From Clostridiales bacterium (GTDB lineage: Bacteria > Bacillota > Clostridia > Christensenellales > Aristaeellaceae), in contig JALFHA010000104.1 of assembly GCA_022776785.1 (NCBI GenBank), positions 1-15,079 on the forward strand: a stretch of 15,079 nucleotides of DNA, given 5' to 3'. The notes beneath the pieces were generated by a model. It was not told the DNA's origin and ran no database searches. It was given only the letters and a program-made list of their open reading frames with translations. Below are positions 7,099-13,978 of this stretch, one piece after another. The translations under genes and the position numbers were made by a program. Positions within the stretch are counted from its first letter, which is position 1. Each line of letters opens with the position of its first letter.

Positions 7099-7688
7099 TC
7101 GCTCTCCAGCCAGAGCTTGATCCAGCTCAGGCCCTCCCGGAAGTGGTTCTTAATAAAGTATTCGGGCTTGGACGGGCTGCCCTTGCCCGTCGCGGATATG
7201 CCCACCTGCCTGCATAGCTCAAGCGCCCGCGCGACGTGATAGTCGCTGGTGACGATGAGCGCCTGTGAAAGCCCGCGGTGCTCCATCATCGCCTTAGCGT
7301 ATTCGAGGTTCTGCCGCGTGTTGAAGGAGGCCGTCTCCTCGATGACGTCCTCCGCAGGCACGCCCTGCGCCATGAGCCAGTCGCGCATCACGTCTCCCTC
7401 GGCGCGTGGCTCGTTGGTGCCCTGCGCGCCGCAGACGATGATGGTCTGCCGCTTTTCATGGTATGCCTCCAGCGCGGCGGTCAGCCGTCTGCGCAGCGCC
7501 TCAGAGGGCGTTCCGTCCGGCTTGACCTGTGCGCCCAGCACGATGATCACGTCGGATTCCTTCTGCTCGGGCAGGTGCGTCTCCTGATAATATACAAAGC
7601 CGATCAGCGCGGCGCAAAGCAGCACGCCGACAAGCGCCAGAGCCAGCAGCGCCATGAGCAGCCTCCTCATCCACCTTTTTTCTCTCAT
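7095..7688 (-). CDS. SanA/YdcF-family (DUF218) membrane-anchored protein
   Basis: 197-aa protein with one N-terminal membrane helix (about 10-33) after a basic MREKRWMRR start, so the domain probably faces outward as in SanA/YdcF proteins. DUF218 signatures: DVIIVLGAQVKPDGTPS (46-62), IIVCGAQGTNEPRAEGDVM (83-101), the E-x-x-S-x-NT-x-x-N pattern (118-127) and VTSDYHVARAL (146-156). The family is linked to envelope barrier function and vancomycin tolerance in enterobacteria; the biochemical reaction is not established. ATG 7688 is preceded by GGGGGAG with 6-nt spacing. It starts 19 nt after radC and overlaps rsmG by 4 nt, so it sits inside the minus-strand operon. Confidence 0.9.
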   Translation of the reverse strand: MREKRWMRRLLMALLALALVGVLLCAALIGFVYYQETHLPEQKESDVIIVLGAQVKPDGTPSEALRRRLTAALEAYHEKRQTIIVCGAQGTNEPRAEGDVMRDWLMAQGVPAEDVIEETASFNTRQNLEYAKAMMEHRGLSQALIVTSDYHVARALELCRQVGISATGKGSPSKPEYFIKNHFREGLSWIKLWLESE

Positions 7689-7707
7689 CGCAGTCTCCCC
7701 CGGGGCA

Positions 7708-8505
7708 TCACAAATCCTCGGGACGCAGCGTCATGAGGCCGTCCCCGTTCTCCTCGCGCAGCGCGCCGCGCGTGCCGGGCACGCTCCTGCTGCGCACGAA
7801 GTAGCTGAATTCCTCCGGCGGGCACATGTCGCACTCGCTGTGCTGCGTCATGGAATGCACCTCGCCGCCGCAGAAGATCAGGTGATCCACCACGCCCACG
7901 CCGACGGGCCTCAGCGCCGCGACGATGGCGCGGGTCGTCGTGTAATCGTCCTGCGAGGGCTCGCCGATGCCGCCGGGGTGGTTGTGCGCCAGCAGCACAG
8001 CGTGCGCATGGTGGCGCAGCGCGATCTCCACCACCGGCCGCGGATAGACCGCCACCTCGTCGATCGTGCCCCTGTGCAGAAGCTCCGTGTGGATGACCCG
8101 CGCGCTCTTATCCATGCACACGACGTAGAACCGCTCCTCATGCGCGCCGAAGAACAGCGCGCCGCAGTACTGCCGCGCCTGTGCCAGATTGCAGATCACG
8201 GGCCGCTCACCCATGCCGCTGCGCTGATAGTAGCTCAGCAGCGGCGGCATCAGCGTCAGCAGCGTGGCCGCGTTCGGCCCCACGCCGGGCACCTGCTCAA
8301 GCTCGCTTTCGCTGGCCTCCAGCACGCCGCCCAGCGAGCCGAAGCGCGTGATGAGCGCGTGCGCCAGTGGGTTCACGTCCCGCTGCGGAATGGCATAGGT
8401 CAGCAGCAGCTCCAGCACCTCATGCTGCGAGAAGCCGGACAGCCCCTCCCGGCGGAAGCGCTCCTTGAGCCGCGCGCGGTGGCCCGCATGAATCTGCTCA
8501 GCCAC
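7708..8505 (-). CDS. radC: RadC family JAB/MPN domain protein
   Basis: 265-aa protein. Helix-hairpin-helix-like N-terminal region (about 25-90, including QVPGVGPNAATLL) followed by a JAB/MPN domain with the full JAMM metal-binding signature: H174-N-H176-P-G, S184 and D187, plus an upstream glutamate (E123/E124). The family was once linked to DNA repair, but the exact role is unsettled; the intact motif predicts a zinc-dependent hydrolase fold. The start is chosen as GTG 8505, giving MAEQIHAGHRARLKERF with GAGGTG 6 nt upstream. GTG 8514 is an alternative that adds three codons. The longer open frame reaching 8778 is a shadow of the HAD gene. The gene begins about 10 nt after the HAD stop. The cysteine-containing tail (HSECDMCPPEE, about 222-232) after the core is somewhat unusual. 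Confidence 0.92.
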   Translation of the reverse strand: MAEQIHAGHRARLKERFRREGLSGFSQHEVLELLLTYAIPQRDVNPLAHALITRFGSLGGVLEASESELEQVPGVGPNAATLLTLMPPLLSYYQRSGMGERPVICNLAQARQYCGALFFGAHEERFYVVCMDKSARVIHTELLHRGTIDEVAVYPRPVVEIALRHHAHAVLLAHNHPGGIGEPSQDDYTTTRAIVAALRPVGVGVVDHLIFCGGEVHSMTQHSECDMCPPEEFSYFVRSRSVPGTRGALREENGDGLMTLRPEDL

Positions 8506-8515
8506 GGAAATCACC

Positions 8516-9175
8516 TCATCCTTCCACGCGCGCCAGCAGCAGGCGCTCGAGCTCCTGCGTCGTGTGCACCACGGGCATACCCGTCGCCTCAAGGCGCGGC
8601 AGATCGTTGTGCCCCCAGGAAACCAGCACGCAGCTGACGCCCAGCTCCGATGCGAGCTGCGCGTCGGCCACCATGTCGCCCACCAGCAGCGTCGCCCGCG
8701 GGTCGAGCCCGAGGCGATGCATTTGCCGGCGGCCGATGTCGGTCTTGCGCCGGGCGCTCTCGTCCTCCAGTCCGTCAATCGCCGCCATGCGCGCCGTCAG
8801 CCCCAGCGCGTCGCACTGGCGGCGCAGCGAGGGCTCATAGCTGGCCGAGAGCACGGACTGCGTGCAGCCCGCGCGCAATACCGCGTCCACGACGGACAGC
8901 ACGCCGGGCACAAGCCCCGCGTCCACGGCGTGCGCATTGAAGATATCAAGCCACAGGCGGCCGATGAGCTCATAGGAATGCACGCTGTAATCCACGCCCA
9001 GCGCGGGGTAAAAGTCGCGCACGGGCATGGTCATGTTCCGGCGATAGTCCTCCAGCGTGATGCGCGGCAGGCCCAGCCTGTCAAAGACGGCGTTGTCCGT
9101 ATCGACGGAAAGCTGCGCGTCGCACAGCAGCGTGCCGTTGAAATCCCAGATGATGTGCGTGATGCTCTGCTTCAA
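8516..9175 (-). CDS. HAD-superfamily hydrolase (phosphoglycolate-phosphatase-like)
   Basis: 219-aa cytoplasmic phosphatase-like protein. Motif I is WDFNGTLL with nucleophile D11; the second position, normally Asp, is Asn13. Motif II is S110 (SVLSAS), motif III K144, and motif IV VGDMVAD with D167 and D171. A helical cap lies at about 20-85. The start is TTG at 9175: AAGGAG (9187-9182) is spaced 6 nt from it, and the ATG at 9180 is in another frame and stops after two codons. It is the first gene of the minus-strand run, with a strong promoter 175 nt upstream and a leader made of repeated hairpins; the last hairpin abuts the ribosome binding site. The substrate is unknown; phosphoglycolate or pyrophosphate are family possibilities. 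Confidence 0.88.
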   Translation of the reverse strand: MKQSITHIIWDFNGTLLCDAQLSVDTDNAVFDRLGLPRITLEDYRRNMTMPVRDFYPALGVDYSVHSYELIGRLWLDIFNAHAVDAGLVPGVLSVVDAVLRAGCTQSVLSASYEPSLRRQCDALGLTARMAAIDGLEDESARRKTDIGRRQMHRLGLDPRATLLVGDMVADAQLASELGVSCVLVSWGHNDLPRLEATGMPVVHTTQELERLLLARVEG

Positions 9176-9187
9176 AACATGCTCCTT

Positions 9188-9330
9188 GCCGCATCAGCGC
9201 GGCTCAGTTGTTTTTTGGTTTTCTCCCCCTCCGGGGGGAAAAAGCCTTTTCCCCGGCAGTCTGCGCCGCATCAGCGCGGCACAGTTGCTTTCGGTTTTCT
9301 CCCGGCAGTCTGCGCCGTGTCAGGTGCGGC
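9188..9330. repeat. Three-unit hairpin repeat in the HAD leader
   Basis: Unit 1 (9188-9227) and unit 2 (9265-9303) share GCCGCATCAGCGCGGC, then WCAGTTG, then a T-rich stretch ending GGTTTTCTCCC, with about one indel and few mismatches. The block CCCGGCAGTCTGCGCCG occurs exactly at 9252-9268 and 9301-9317, leading into units 2 and 3. Unit 3 (9314-9330) is a diverged GCCG...CGGC hairpin. Between units 1 and 2 lies GGGGAAAA-4 nt-TTTTCCCC (9235-9254), which competes with a CCCCC/GGGGG hairpin just before it. It looks like a composite palindromic intergenic element. Spurious short frames cross it on both strands. Confidence 0.75.
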
Positions 9331-9343
9331 GTTCCTCGTCCGG

Positions 9344-9380
9344 TTGCTTCATTATACGATGTGCGCGGAGCGCGCGTCAA
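9344..9380 (-). promoter_or_regulatory. Sigma-A promoter of the HAD-radC-ydcF-rsmG run
   Basis: On the minus strand, TTGACG (9380-9375) and TATAAT (9356-9351) are separated by 18 nt. The -35 starts 6 nt past the end of the SNF2 gene, so this run has its own promoter. The predicted start near 9344 gives a leader of about 170 nt containing the hairpin repeats. Confidence 0.75.
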
Positions 9381-9385
9381 GCGCG

Positions 9386-12300
9386 TCAATCAAACAGCGC
9401 GCGGATGTCCGCCTCGGTCAGCTGCGTGGGCATGGTCTCCCCGGCGGTAATCATCTGCTCGAATAGCTCCCGCTTGCGCTCGCCCAGGCGCACGACCTGC
9501 TCCTCGATGCTCCCACGCGTGATGAGCCGGATGACCGTGACCTTGTTCTTCTGGCCGATGCGGTGCGCGCGGTCGGTCGCCTGATCCTCCGCGGCGGGGT
9601 TCCACCACGGGTCAAAGTGGATCACCGTATCCGCGCCGACGAGATTGAGGCCGGAGCCGCCCGCCTTGAGCGAGATCAGGAACACCTGTCCCTGCCCGCC
9701 GTTGAACTCCTGCACCAGCTCGATGCGCCGCTTGGGCGGCGTATCGCCGTCGAGGTAGAGGCAGGTGATGCCCGCCGCCTCGAGCCTGCGCTGGAGGATG
9801 CGCAGCATCCGCGTGAACTGCGAGAAGATCAGCGCGCGGTGGCCCGCCTCCAGCGCGCCGGGAAGCACGTCCAGCAGCAGGTCGAGCTTGCCGCTGGAGG
9901 CCGCATAATCCTTGAGCACCAGCGACGGGTGGCCGCAGATCTGCCGCAGCTCCGTGATGGCGGCCAGCATCTCGATGCGCCCCCTGCCGCCGATCATCCC
10001 CTCCACCTGTGGGCGCAGGCGCGCAAGGCTCGCCTGATAGACGCGCCGCTGCTCCTCGGTCATGTCGGCCATCATCTGAATCTCGACCTTTTCGGGCAGC
10101 TCGCGCAGCACGTCCTCCTTGAGCCTGCGCAGCAGGAACGGGCGGATGCGCCGCCTGAGCACATCCATCTCCTCGCCCGTACCGAACCTGTGCATGAACT
10201 GCGCGAAGGAGAGCAGATAGCCCGGCAGCACGAAGTCGAAGATGGACCACAGCTCGCCGGGATGGTTCTCCATCGGCGTGCCGGTGAGCGCGAAGCGGGT
10301 CTGCGCCTTGAGCTGCTTGACCGCGCCCGCGCCCACGCTCATGGCGTTCTTGATGTACTGCGCCTCGTCAAGGATGGCGAAGCGGAAGGGAATCTGCCCC
10401 AGCGTGCCCACATCCCGGCGGATGAGCGGATAGCTGGTGATGTACACGTCGATGTCGCACTTCGGGGAGGCCAGCCGCGTGATGAGCTGCGCGCGCTGCG
10501 CCTGCGTGCCCTCGCCCACCACCACGCGCAGCGACGGCGCAAAGCGGGCGATCTCTGCCGCCCAGTTGTACACCAGCGACGTCGGCGCCACGACGATGGA
10601 GGGCCGCGCCTCGTCCCCGCGCAGGCTCGCCCAGTACAGCAGCGCGATGACCTGAAGCGTCTTGCCCAGCCCCATGTCGTCGGCAAGCACACCGCCCATG
10701 TGCAGCCTGTCAAGCGCCTGCATCCACATGAAGCCGCGCGTCTGGTACGGGCGCAGCATCGAGCCCAGCGGCTCGGGGCAGGGCTCGCCGTCGTCGTTCA
10801 TGCTGCGCACCATGCTGCGCACCTGCTCGTCCGCGTGCACGGGCAGGCTGCCGCCCTCCAGCAGGCTCGTCAGGTACGCCGCGCGGTAGCTGGCGATCTC
10901 CACCACGCCGTGCATGGTGCTCTCGTCCTCGCTGGGCGTCTCCCGCTCGCCGCCGACGGCGGCCTCGGCCAGCTCGTGCCACTCGTCCATGTCCGTCAGG
11001 TCGAGGAAGGATCCGTCCTTCAGGCGGAAGTAGCGCTTTCTGTCGCGCAGCGCCTGGAGGATCGCCAGAATCTCCTCCGAGGGCTCACCGTCCTCGGTCA
11101 TCTCCAGCCGCAGCGCGCCCTCCTGCATCCGCAGCACGCCCGCAAAGTGCGGCTTGCGCGGCGTCATGCGCTTGAACTCGTCGGAGCAGTAGACCTCCGC
11201 GACCTCGCGCATCCGGTAGATGCCCTCCGTCAAAAAGCGGTAGACCATCTCCTGCCCGCCAAGCAGCACGCGCCCCTTCTGCATCCGGAAGCCGTCGGCC
11301 GCCAGCAGGTCGAGTGCCCGGCGCTCCTGCGCGCTGTCGCGCAGCATGAGCAGGTTTTCCTCCTCCGCGCCCGCGCTTTCCTGCGGGGCAAAGGGATCGA
11401 TCTCCTCGTCGCCGTACTTGAACGCCATCCGGCAGAGCACCTGCCGCTCCTCGCGGTCAAAGTACGCGCGCACGGTCAGCGGGCGGCGCACAATGCGCTC
11501 GGCCAGCGCGCCGTCGAGCGTCACCGTGCCCGCACGCTCGAGCGCGGGCAGCAGCTCGGAGATCACCCGGCGGCTCTGCGCCGCGTCAAAGCGGAACGCC
11601 GCCTGCCCCTCCTTGCCCGACGCGGCCATCACGCGCACGATGGCGCGCTGCTCGCGCGGCAGGCGCAGCACGTCGCCCTCGCAGTAGACGAAGGCCGCCT
11701 CCGGCTCCAGCAGGCGCAGGCTTTTGGGCATCTGCGCGCGAATCTCCAGCTCGCGCCCGCTCGCCGCCACACCAAAGAGCAGCTCAGCCTGCCCGTCAAA
11801 GACGCAGGGAATGCTCACAAGCTCCTCGCCGAAGGATATCTTGAACGGCTTGGCCATCAAAAGGCGCATCAGCCGCTCGCAGAACCGGTCGGGCAGCGGC
11901 AGGTATTTCGCGTCCAGGCCGGTCTGCACCAGCCGTCCCTCCAGCTTGCAGACGTAGGCCGCATCCTGCAGCAGCGCGATGATCTTTCCATCCACGCCGG
12001 CAAAGCCCATCCACTGCGGCTCGAGCACGAAGCCCTTGCCGAAGGGCAGCGTCTCGCCGCTGGCGAGCGCCTGCAAAAACTGCGCCATCGACTTGACGAC
12101 GTACATGCGCTCCTGCCCCACGCGCAGCGATACGCGGATGGGCTCCCGCTCGCCGATGACGCGCAGCGTCACCTCCATCTGCAGCGGCGTGTCCATCGGC
12201 AGCGCACTTTGCAGCGTGTCCATCAGCGCCCCGGCGTTTTCGCGCGCGCGCCTTCTGCGCATCTCCTCCGCCGCGCCGGAGGCCACGGCCTGCATGATCG

Positions 12301-12541
12301 CCGCGGCCAGGTGGCGGCACGGCTTGTGCACATTGATGAAGTAGTCGCACGAGCAGCGCCCGCTCAGCTTCGGCCCCGTGCCCACGCGCACGACGCGCCG
12401 CGGCTCGCCGTCCACGGCATAGCGCAGCACGCCGCCCTCCTCCTCGATGGGGTGCACGCCGCCCGCGCGGTAGATCGTCAGCGCGGCCGCATATTCCTCC
12501 TCCGGCGTGATGCGCCGGAGCAATTCCAGTTCCTCTGCCAC
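9386..12541 (-). CDS. SNF2-family DEAD/DEAH-type helicase with N-terminal SWIM zinc finger
   Basis: 1051-aa Swi2/Snf2-type ATPase expected to translocate on double-stranded DNA and remodel protein-DNA complexes. SWIM zinc finger: C63-S-C65 with C75-R-H77. The long middle region (about 110-590) has no motif I can name. Helicase core: motif I DDMGLGKT (621-628), motif II DEAQ (725-728), motif III LTGTP (752-756), Ib-type APTSLVYNW (652-660), motif IV LIFSQF (904-909), motif V SLKAGGSGLNL (957-967) and motif VI DQATDRAHRIGQ (986-997). The start is GTG 12541 with GGGGAG 5 nt upstream. Length and domain order are normal for bacterial SWIM-SNF2 proteins, common in Bacillota, whose role is poorly known (recombination or repair and transcription recycling have been suggested). 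No nuclease or methylase partner is nearby, so a defence role is not supported. Confidence 0.94.
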   Translation of the reverse strand: MAEELELLRRITPEEEYAAALTIYRAGGVHPIEEEGGVLRYAVDGEPRRVVRVGTGPKLSGRCSCDYFINVHKPCRHLAAAIMQAVASGAAEEMRRRRARENAGALMDTLQSALPMDTPLQMEVTLRVIGEREPIRVSLRVGQERMYVVKSMAQFLQALASGETLPFGKGFVLEPQWMGFAGVDGKIIALLQDAAYVCKLEGRLVQTGLDAKYLPLPDRFCERLMRLLMAKPFKISFGEELVSIPCVFDGQAELLFGVAASGRELEIRAQMPKSLRLLEPEAAFVYCEGDVLRLPREQRAIVRVMAASGKEGQAAFRFDAAQSRRVISELLPALERAGTVTLDGALAERIVRRPLTVRAYFDREERQVLCRMAFKYGDEEIDPFAPQESAGAEEENLLMLRDSAQERRALDLLAADGFRMQKGRVLLGGQEMVYRFLTEGIYRMREVAEVYCSDEFKRMTPRKPHFAGVLRMQEGALRLEMTEDGEPSEEILAILQALRDRKRYFRLKDGSFLDLTDMDEWHELAEAAVGGERETPSEDESTMHGVVEIASYRAAYLTSLLEGGSLPVHADEQVRSMVRSMNDDGEPCPEPLGSMLRPYQTRGFMWMQALDRLHMGGVLADDMGLGKTLQVIALLYWASLRGDEARPSIVVAPTSLVYNWAAEIARFAPSLRVVVGEGTQAQRAQLITRLASPKCDIDVYITSYPLIRRDVGTLGQIPFRFAILDEAQYIKNAMSVGAGAVKQLKAQTRFALTGTPMENHPGELWSIFDFVLPGYLLSFAQFMHRFGTGEEMDVLRRRIRPFLLRRLKEDVLRELPEKVEIQMMADMTEEQRRVYQASLARLRPQVEGMIGGRGRIEMLAAITELRQICGHPSLVLKDYAASSGKLDLLLDVLPGALEAGHRALIFSQFTRMLRILQRRLEAAGITCLYLDGDTPPKRRIELVQEFNGGQGQVFLISLKAGGSGLNLVGADTVIHFDPWWNPAAEDQATDRAHRIGQKNKVTVIRLITRGSIEEQVVRLGERKRELFEQMITAGETMPTQLTEADIRALFD

Positions 12542-12567
12542 AAAATCTCCCCTGCCTGCCCAGAATC

Positions 12568-12597
12568 GCCCTTCTCCGGGAACGGCCGGAAAAGGGC
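12568..12597 (-). promoter_or_regulatory. Hairpin at the 5' end of the SNF2 mRNA
   Basis: On the minus strand GCCCTTTTCCGG and CCGGAGAAGGGC pair over 12 bp, with one U-G wobble and a 6-nt loop. The wobble pairs only in minus-strand RNA; the plus-strand equivalent is a C-A mismatch. It lies between a possible -10 (around 12603-12611) and the ribosome binding site of the SNF2 gene. There is no U-run after it, so a terminator is unlikely. Confidence 0.5.
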
Positions 12598-12602
12598 TAA
12601 CC

Positions 12603-12611
12603 TATATATAA
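12603..12611 (-). promoter_or_regulatory. Possible -10 region of the SNF2 gene
   Basis: An isolated AT-rich island, TATATATA read on the minus strand, stands out in GC-rich surroundings between two minus-strand genes. No good -35 lies at 16-18 nt spacing. The start would fall close to 12597, at the base of the hairpin. Confidence 0.35.
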
Positions 12612-12702
12612 TTCTGTGCCCCGGGAAGAATTCCTGCCCAGTCAACCGGTCAATTTCGGCAAAAACCGGGTTTACCGCTTAACCTCGCCCGTGCCGGGCC
12701 GA

Positions 12703-13599
12703 CTACTGCGCCTCTCCGGCCATCAGCGCACATTCCACGGCGCTCAGCCTCGCGGCGGCACGCGCGCAGAAGGCCTCCGTATTCGCCGCGCGCTCCTGCT
12801 CCGGCAGGGCGATGTATTCCTTCATCAGCGTCACCATGCCCTCCGTCTCCTCGCGAAGCCTGCGGCTGCGCGTCATCTCGTCGTCGAGCGCGATGCGCAG
12901 CATGTCGCAGCGCGCGCCAAGCCGGTCCGCACGGCGCTGAGCAGAGGGCGCATCCGCGGCGGTCTGCTTCTCAGCGCCCTCCCGGTTGGCCAGCGCGAGG
13001 TCGAGCAGGTGGTCAAGCGCATCCATCAGCACGGCCACCTGCTGATCCTCCGTGCGCGCGGCCTTCTCGCGCAGCGACGGCATGGAAACCCCGCTTCCGC
13101 TTGCGCCCTCGTCATAGGGGCTGACATACGGCGTCCCCTGCGCGTCAAGCTCCTCCATCACGCGGCGCACCAGCTCCGGGCGCGTGCGGATGACGGAGCG
13201 ATACTTGTTCTGGTAGCGCAGCATCCTCGTGCGGTCGCCCCCGGCCAGCTCGCGCACGCAGGCGCGCACGCTCACGCCCCGCGCCCGGGCGGTGAGCACG
13301 CTCTTCATCAGCCCCTCCACCTCCTCCTGCGTGAACGTCTCGAACGGCAGCGCGCGCGGCGAGCCGTCCTCCTGGCGGGCGCGCACCTGCGCATAGTAGA
13401 AATTGCGGATGCTGTTCGGCCTGCGCCCCAACTCCTGCGCCATGCGCTCAAAGACGCTGCGCAGCGGCTCGCCCGACTGCTCCGCCTGCTCGACGCTCCG
13501 CTCGAGCGCCTCGATTTCCTGCTTCTGCCATCCGCCGTGCGGCCCGCGAACGGGGCCCTGCGTCTGCTGCGTCGTCCTTTCCTCCAAGGGCATTTCCAT
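12703..13599 (-). CDS. Putative DNA-binding protein with two Myb/SANT-like repeats
   Basis: 298-aa cytoplasmic protein, not assigned to a named family. Two tandem helical repeats are seen: residues about 22-75 (GGWQKQEIEALERSVEQAE ... VFERMAQELGRRPNSIRNFYY) and 86-137 (FTQEEVEGLMKSVLTARARG ... VRELAGGDRTRMLRYQNKY). Each has the Myb/SANT-like pattern of an aromatic-acidic start, a long helix, and a basic recognition-like helix ending in aromatic residues. After a Gly/Ser linker (about 160-175) the C-terminal half (180-290) is almost all helical and charged, suggesting a coiled coil and oligomerisation. ATG 13599 is preceded by AAGGAGGGG with 5-nt spacing. It is divergent from the LCP gene and upstream of the SNF2 gene on the same strand (161-nt gap). 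A transcription-factor role is inference; sporulation-linked RsfA-type Myb proteins are a loose analogy. Confidence 0.8.
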   Translation of the reverse strand: MEMPLEERTTQQTQGPVRGPHGGWQKQEIEALERSVEQAEQSGEPLRSVFERMAQELGRRPNSIRNFYYAQVRARQEDGSPRALPFETFTQEEVEGLMKSVLTARARGVSVRACVRELAGGDRTRMLRYQNKYRSVIRTRPELVRRVMEELDAQGTPYVSPYDEGASGSGVSMPSLREKAARTEDQQVAVLMDALDHLLDLALANREGAEKQTAADAPSAQRRADRLGARCDMLRIALDDEMTRSRRLREETEGMVTLMKEYIALPEQERAANTEAFCARAAARLSAVECALMAGEAQ

Positions 13600-13978
13600 A
13601 TCGTCCCCTCCTTGATGATCGTTCCCGCGCGCGGCGCGGGCGTCGGGCCCCTCCTCGCGGGAGGAACGCCTTTGAACACAAGCATGTGCACAGCCCGGCG
13701 CGTTTATACGTTACCCTGCCCAAAGCGCCCTTGCCGCAGGCCCGATTTCCGATAAAAGTCTATGTAACCGAATACGCGAACATACCGAAGCGGCTAAAAC
13801 CATTGCCCGGCAGGAAAATTTGCGCTATAATAAGAGACGGCTTCCATTTTTCGCGCCAAGGCGTTTTTTGCCGCTCGGGATGAAAACGCGAATCTGCCTC
13901 GTTTTGGTTTTGCGCATTTTTATACGACATCCCCCGGCGCGGGAACCGCGTACAACGCTGCAAGACAAGGAGAACGAT
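13600..13978. other. Divergent intergenic region between the SANT-like and LCP genes
   Basis: No gene is seen in these 379 nt. The left part is the GC-rich leader of the SANT-like gene: CCCGCGC/GCGCGGG (13624-13630 with 13634-13640), CCTCC/GGAGG (13650-13654 with 13660-13664), and an enclosing CGTTCC/GGAACG (13620-13625 with 13663-13668). I find no convincing sigma-A promoter for that gene; TATAAA (13708-13703, minus) lacks a -35. The right part holds the LCP promoter and a leader of about 140 nt with a 7-bp stem GCGTTTT/AAAACGC (13861-13867 with 13883-13889). Confidence 0.55.
13803..13831 (+). promoter_or_regulatory. Sigma-A promoter of the LCP gene
   Basis: TTGCCC (13803-13808) and a perfect TATAAT (13826-13831) are spaced 17 nt apart. 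Transcription would start near 13838, leaving a leader of about 140 nt before the ATG at 13979. Confidence 0.7.

Noticed and set aside
8506..8778. N-terminal extension of RadC
   Set aside because: The extension is an out-of-frame reading of the HAD gene, low-complexity in Arg/Trp/Ser, and the RadC N-terminus with a ribosome binding site begins at 8505.
9188..9330. Possible CRISPR array
   Set aside because: Only three units with unequal spacing (77 and 49 nt), hairpin-forming and diverged, and no cas genes.
9204..9389. Short peptides encoded across the leader repeats on both strands
   Set aside because: These frames simply translate the palindromic repeat; no ribosome binding sites and composition driven by the repeat.
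9386..12541. SNF2 helicase as part of a DISARM-like or other defence system
   Set aside because: No methyltransferase, phospholipase D, DUF1998 or nuclease gene adjoins it, and its SWIM-SNF2 layout is a common chromosomal type in Bacillota.
12607..12612. Plus-strand TATAAT
   Set aside because: No -35 at proper spacing and no plus-strand gene downstream; it is a by-product of the AT island.
9563..12682. Long plus-strand open frame of 1039 codons
   Set aside because: It lies entirely opposite the SNF2 helicase gene, is rich in Arg/His/Leu/Ala, has no recognisable domain, and is expected from GC-rich third codon positions on the other strand.
13743..13790. Sporulation sigma-factor promoter (CATAGACT with GTATG upstream) for the SANT-like gene
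   Set aside because: The match to sigma-E or sigma-G consensus is partial and the region is short; too weak to list as a feature.
13820..13978. Upstream extension of the LCP protein
   Set aside because: It would start inside the TATAAT promoter, and it precedes a canonical signal peptide and AAGGAG site.
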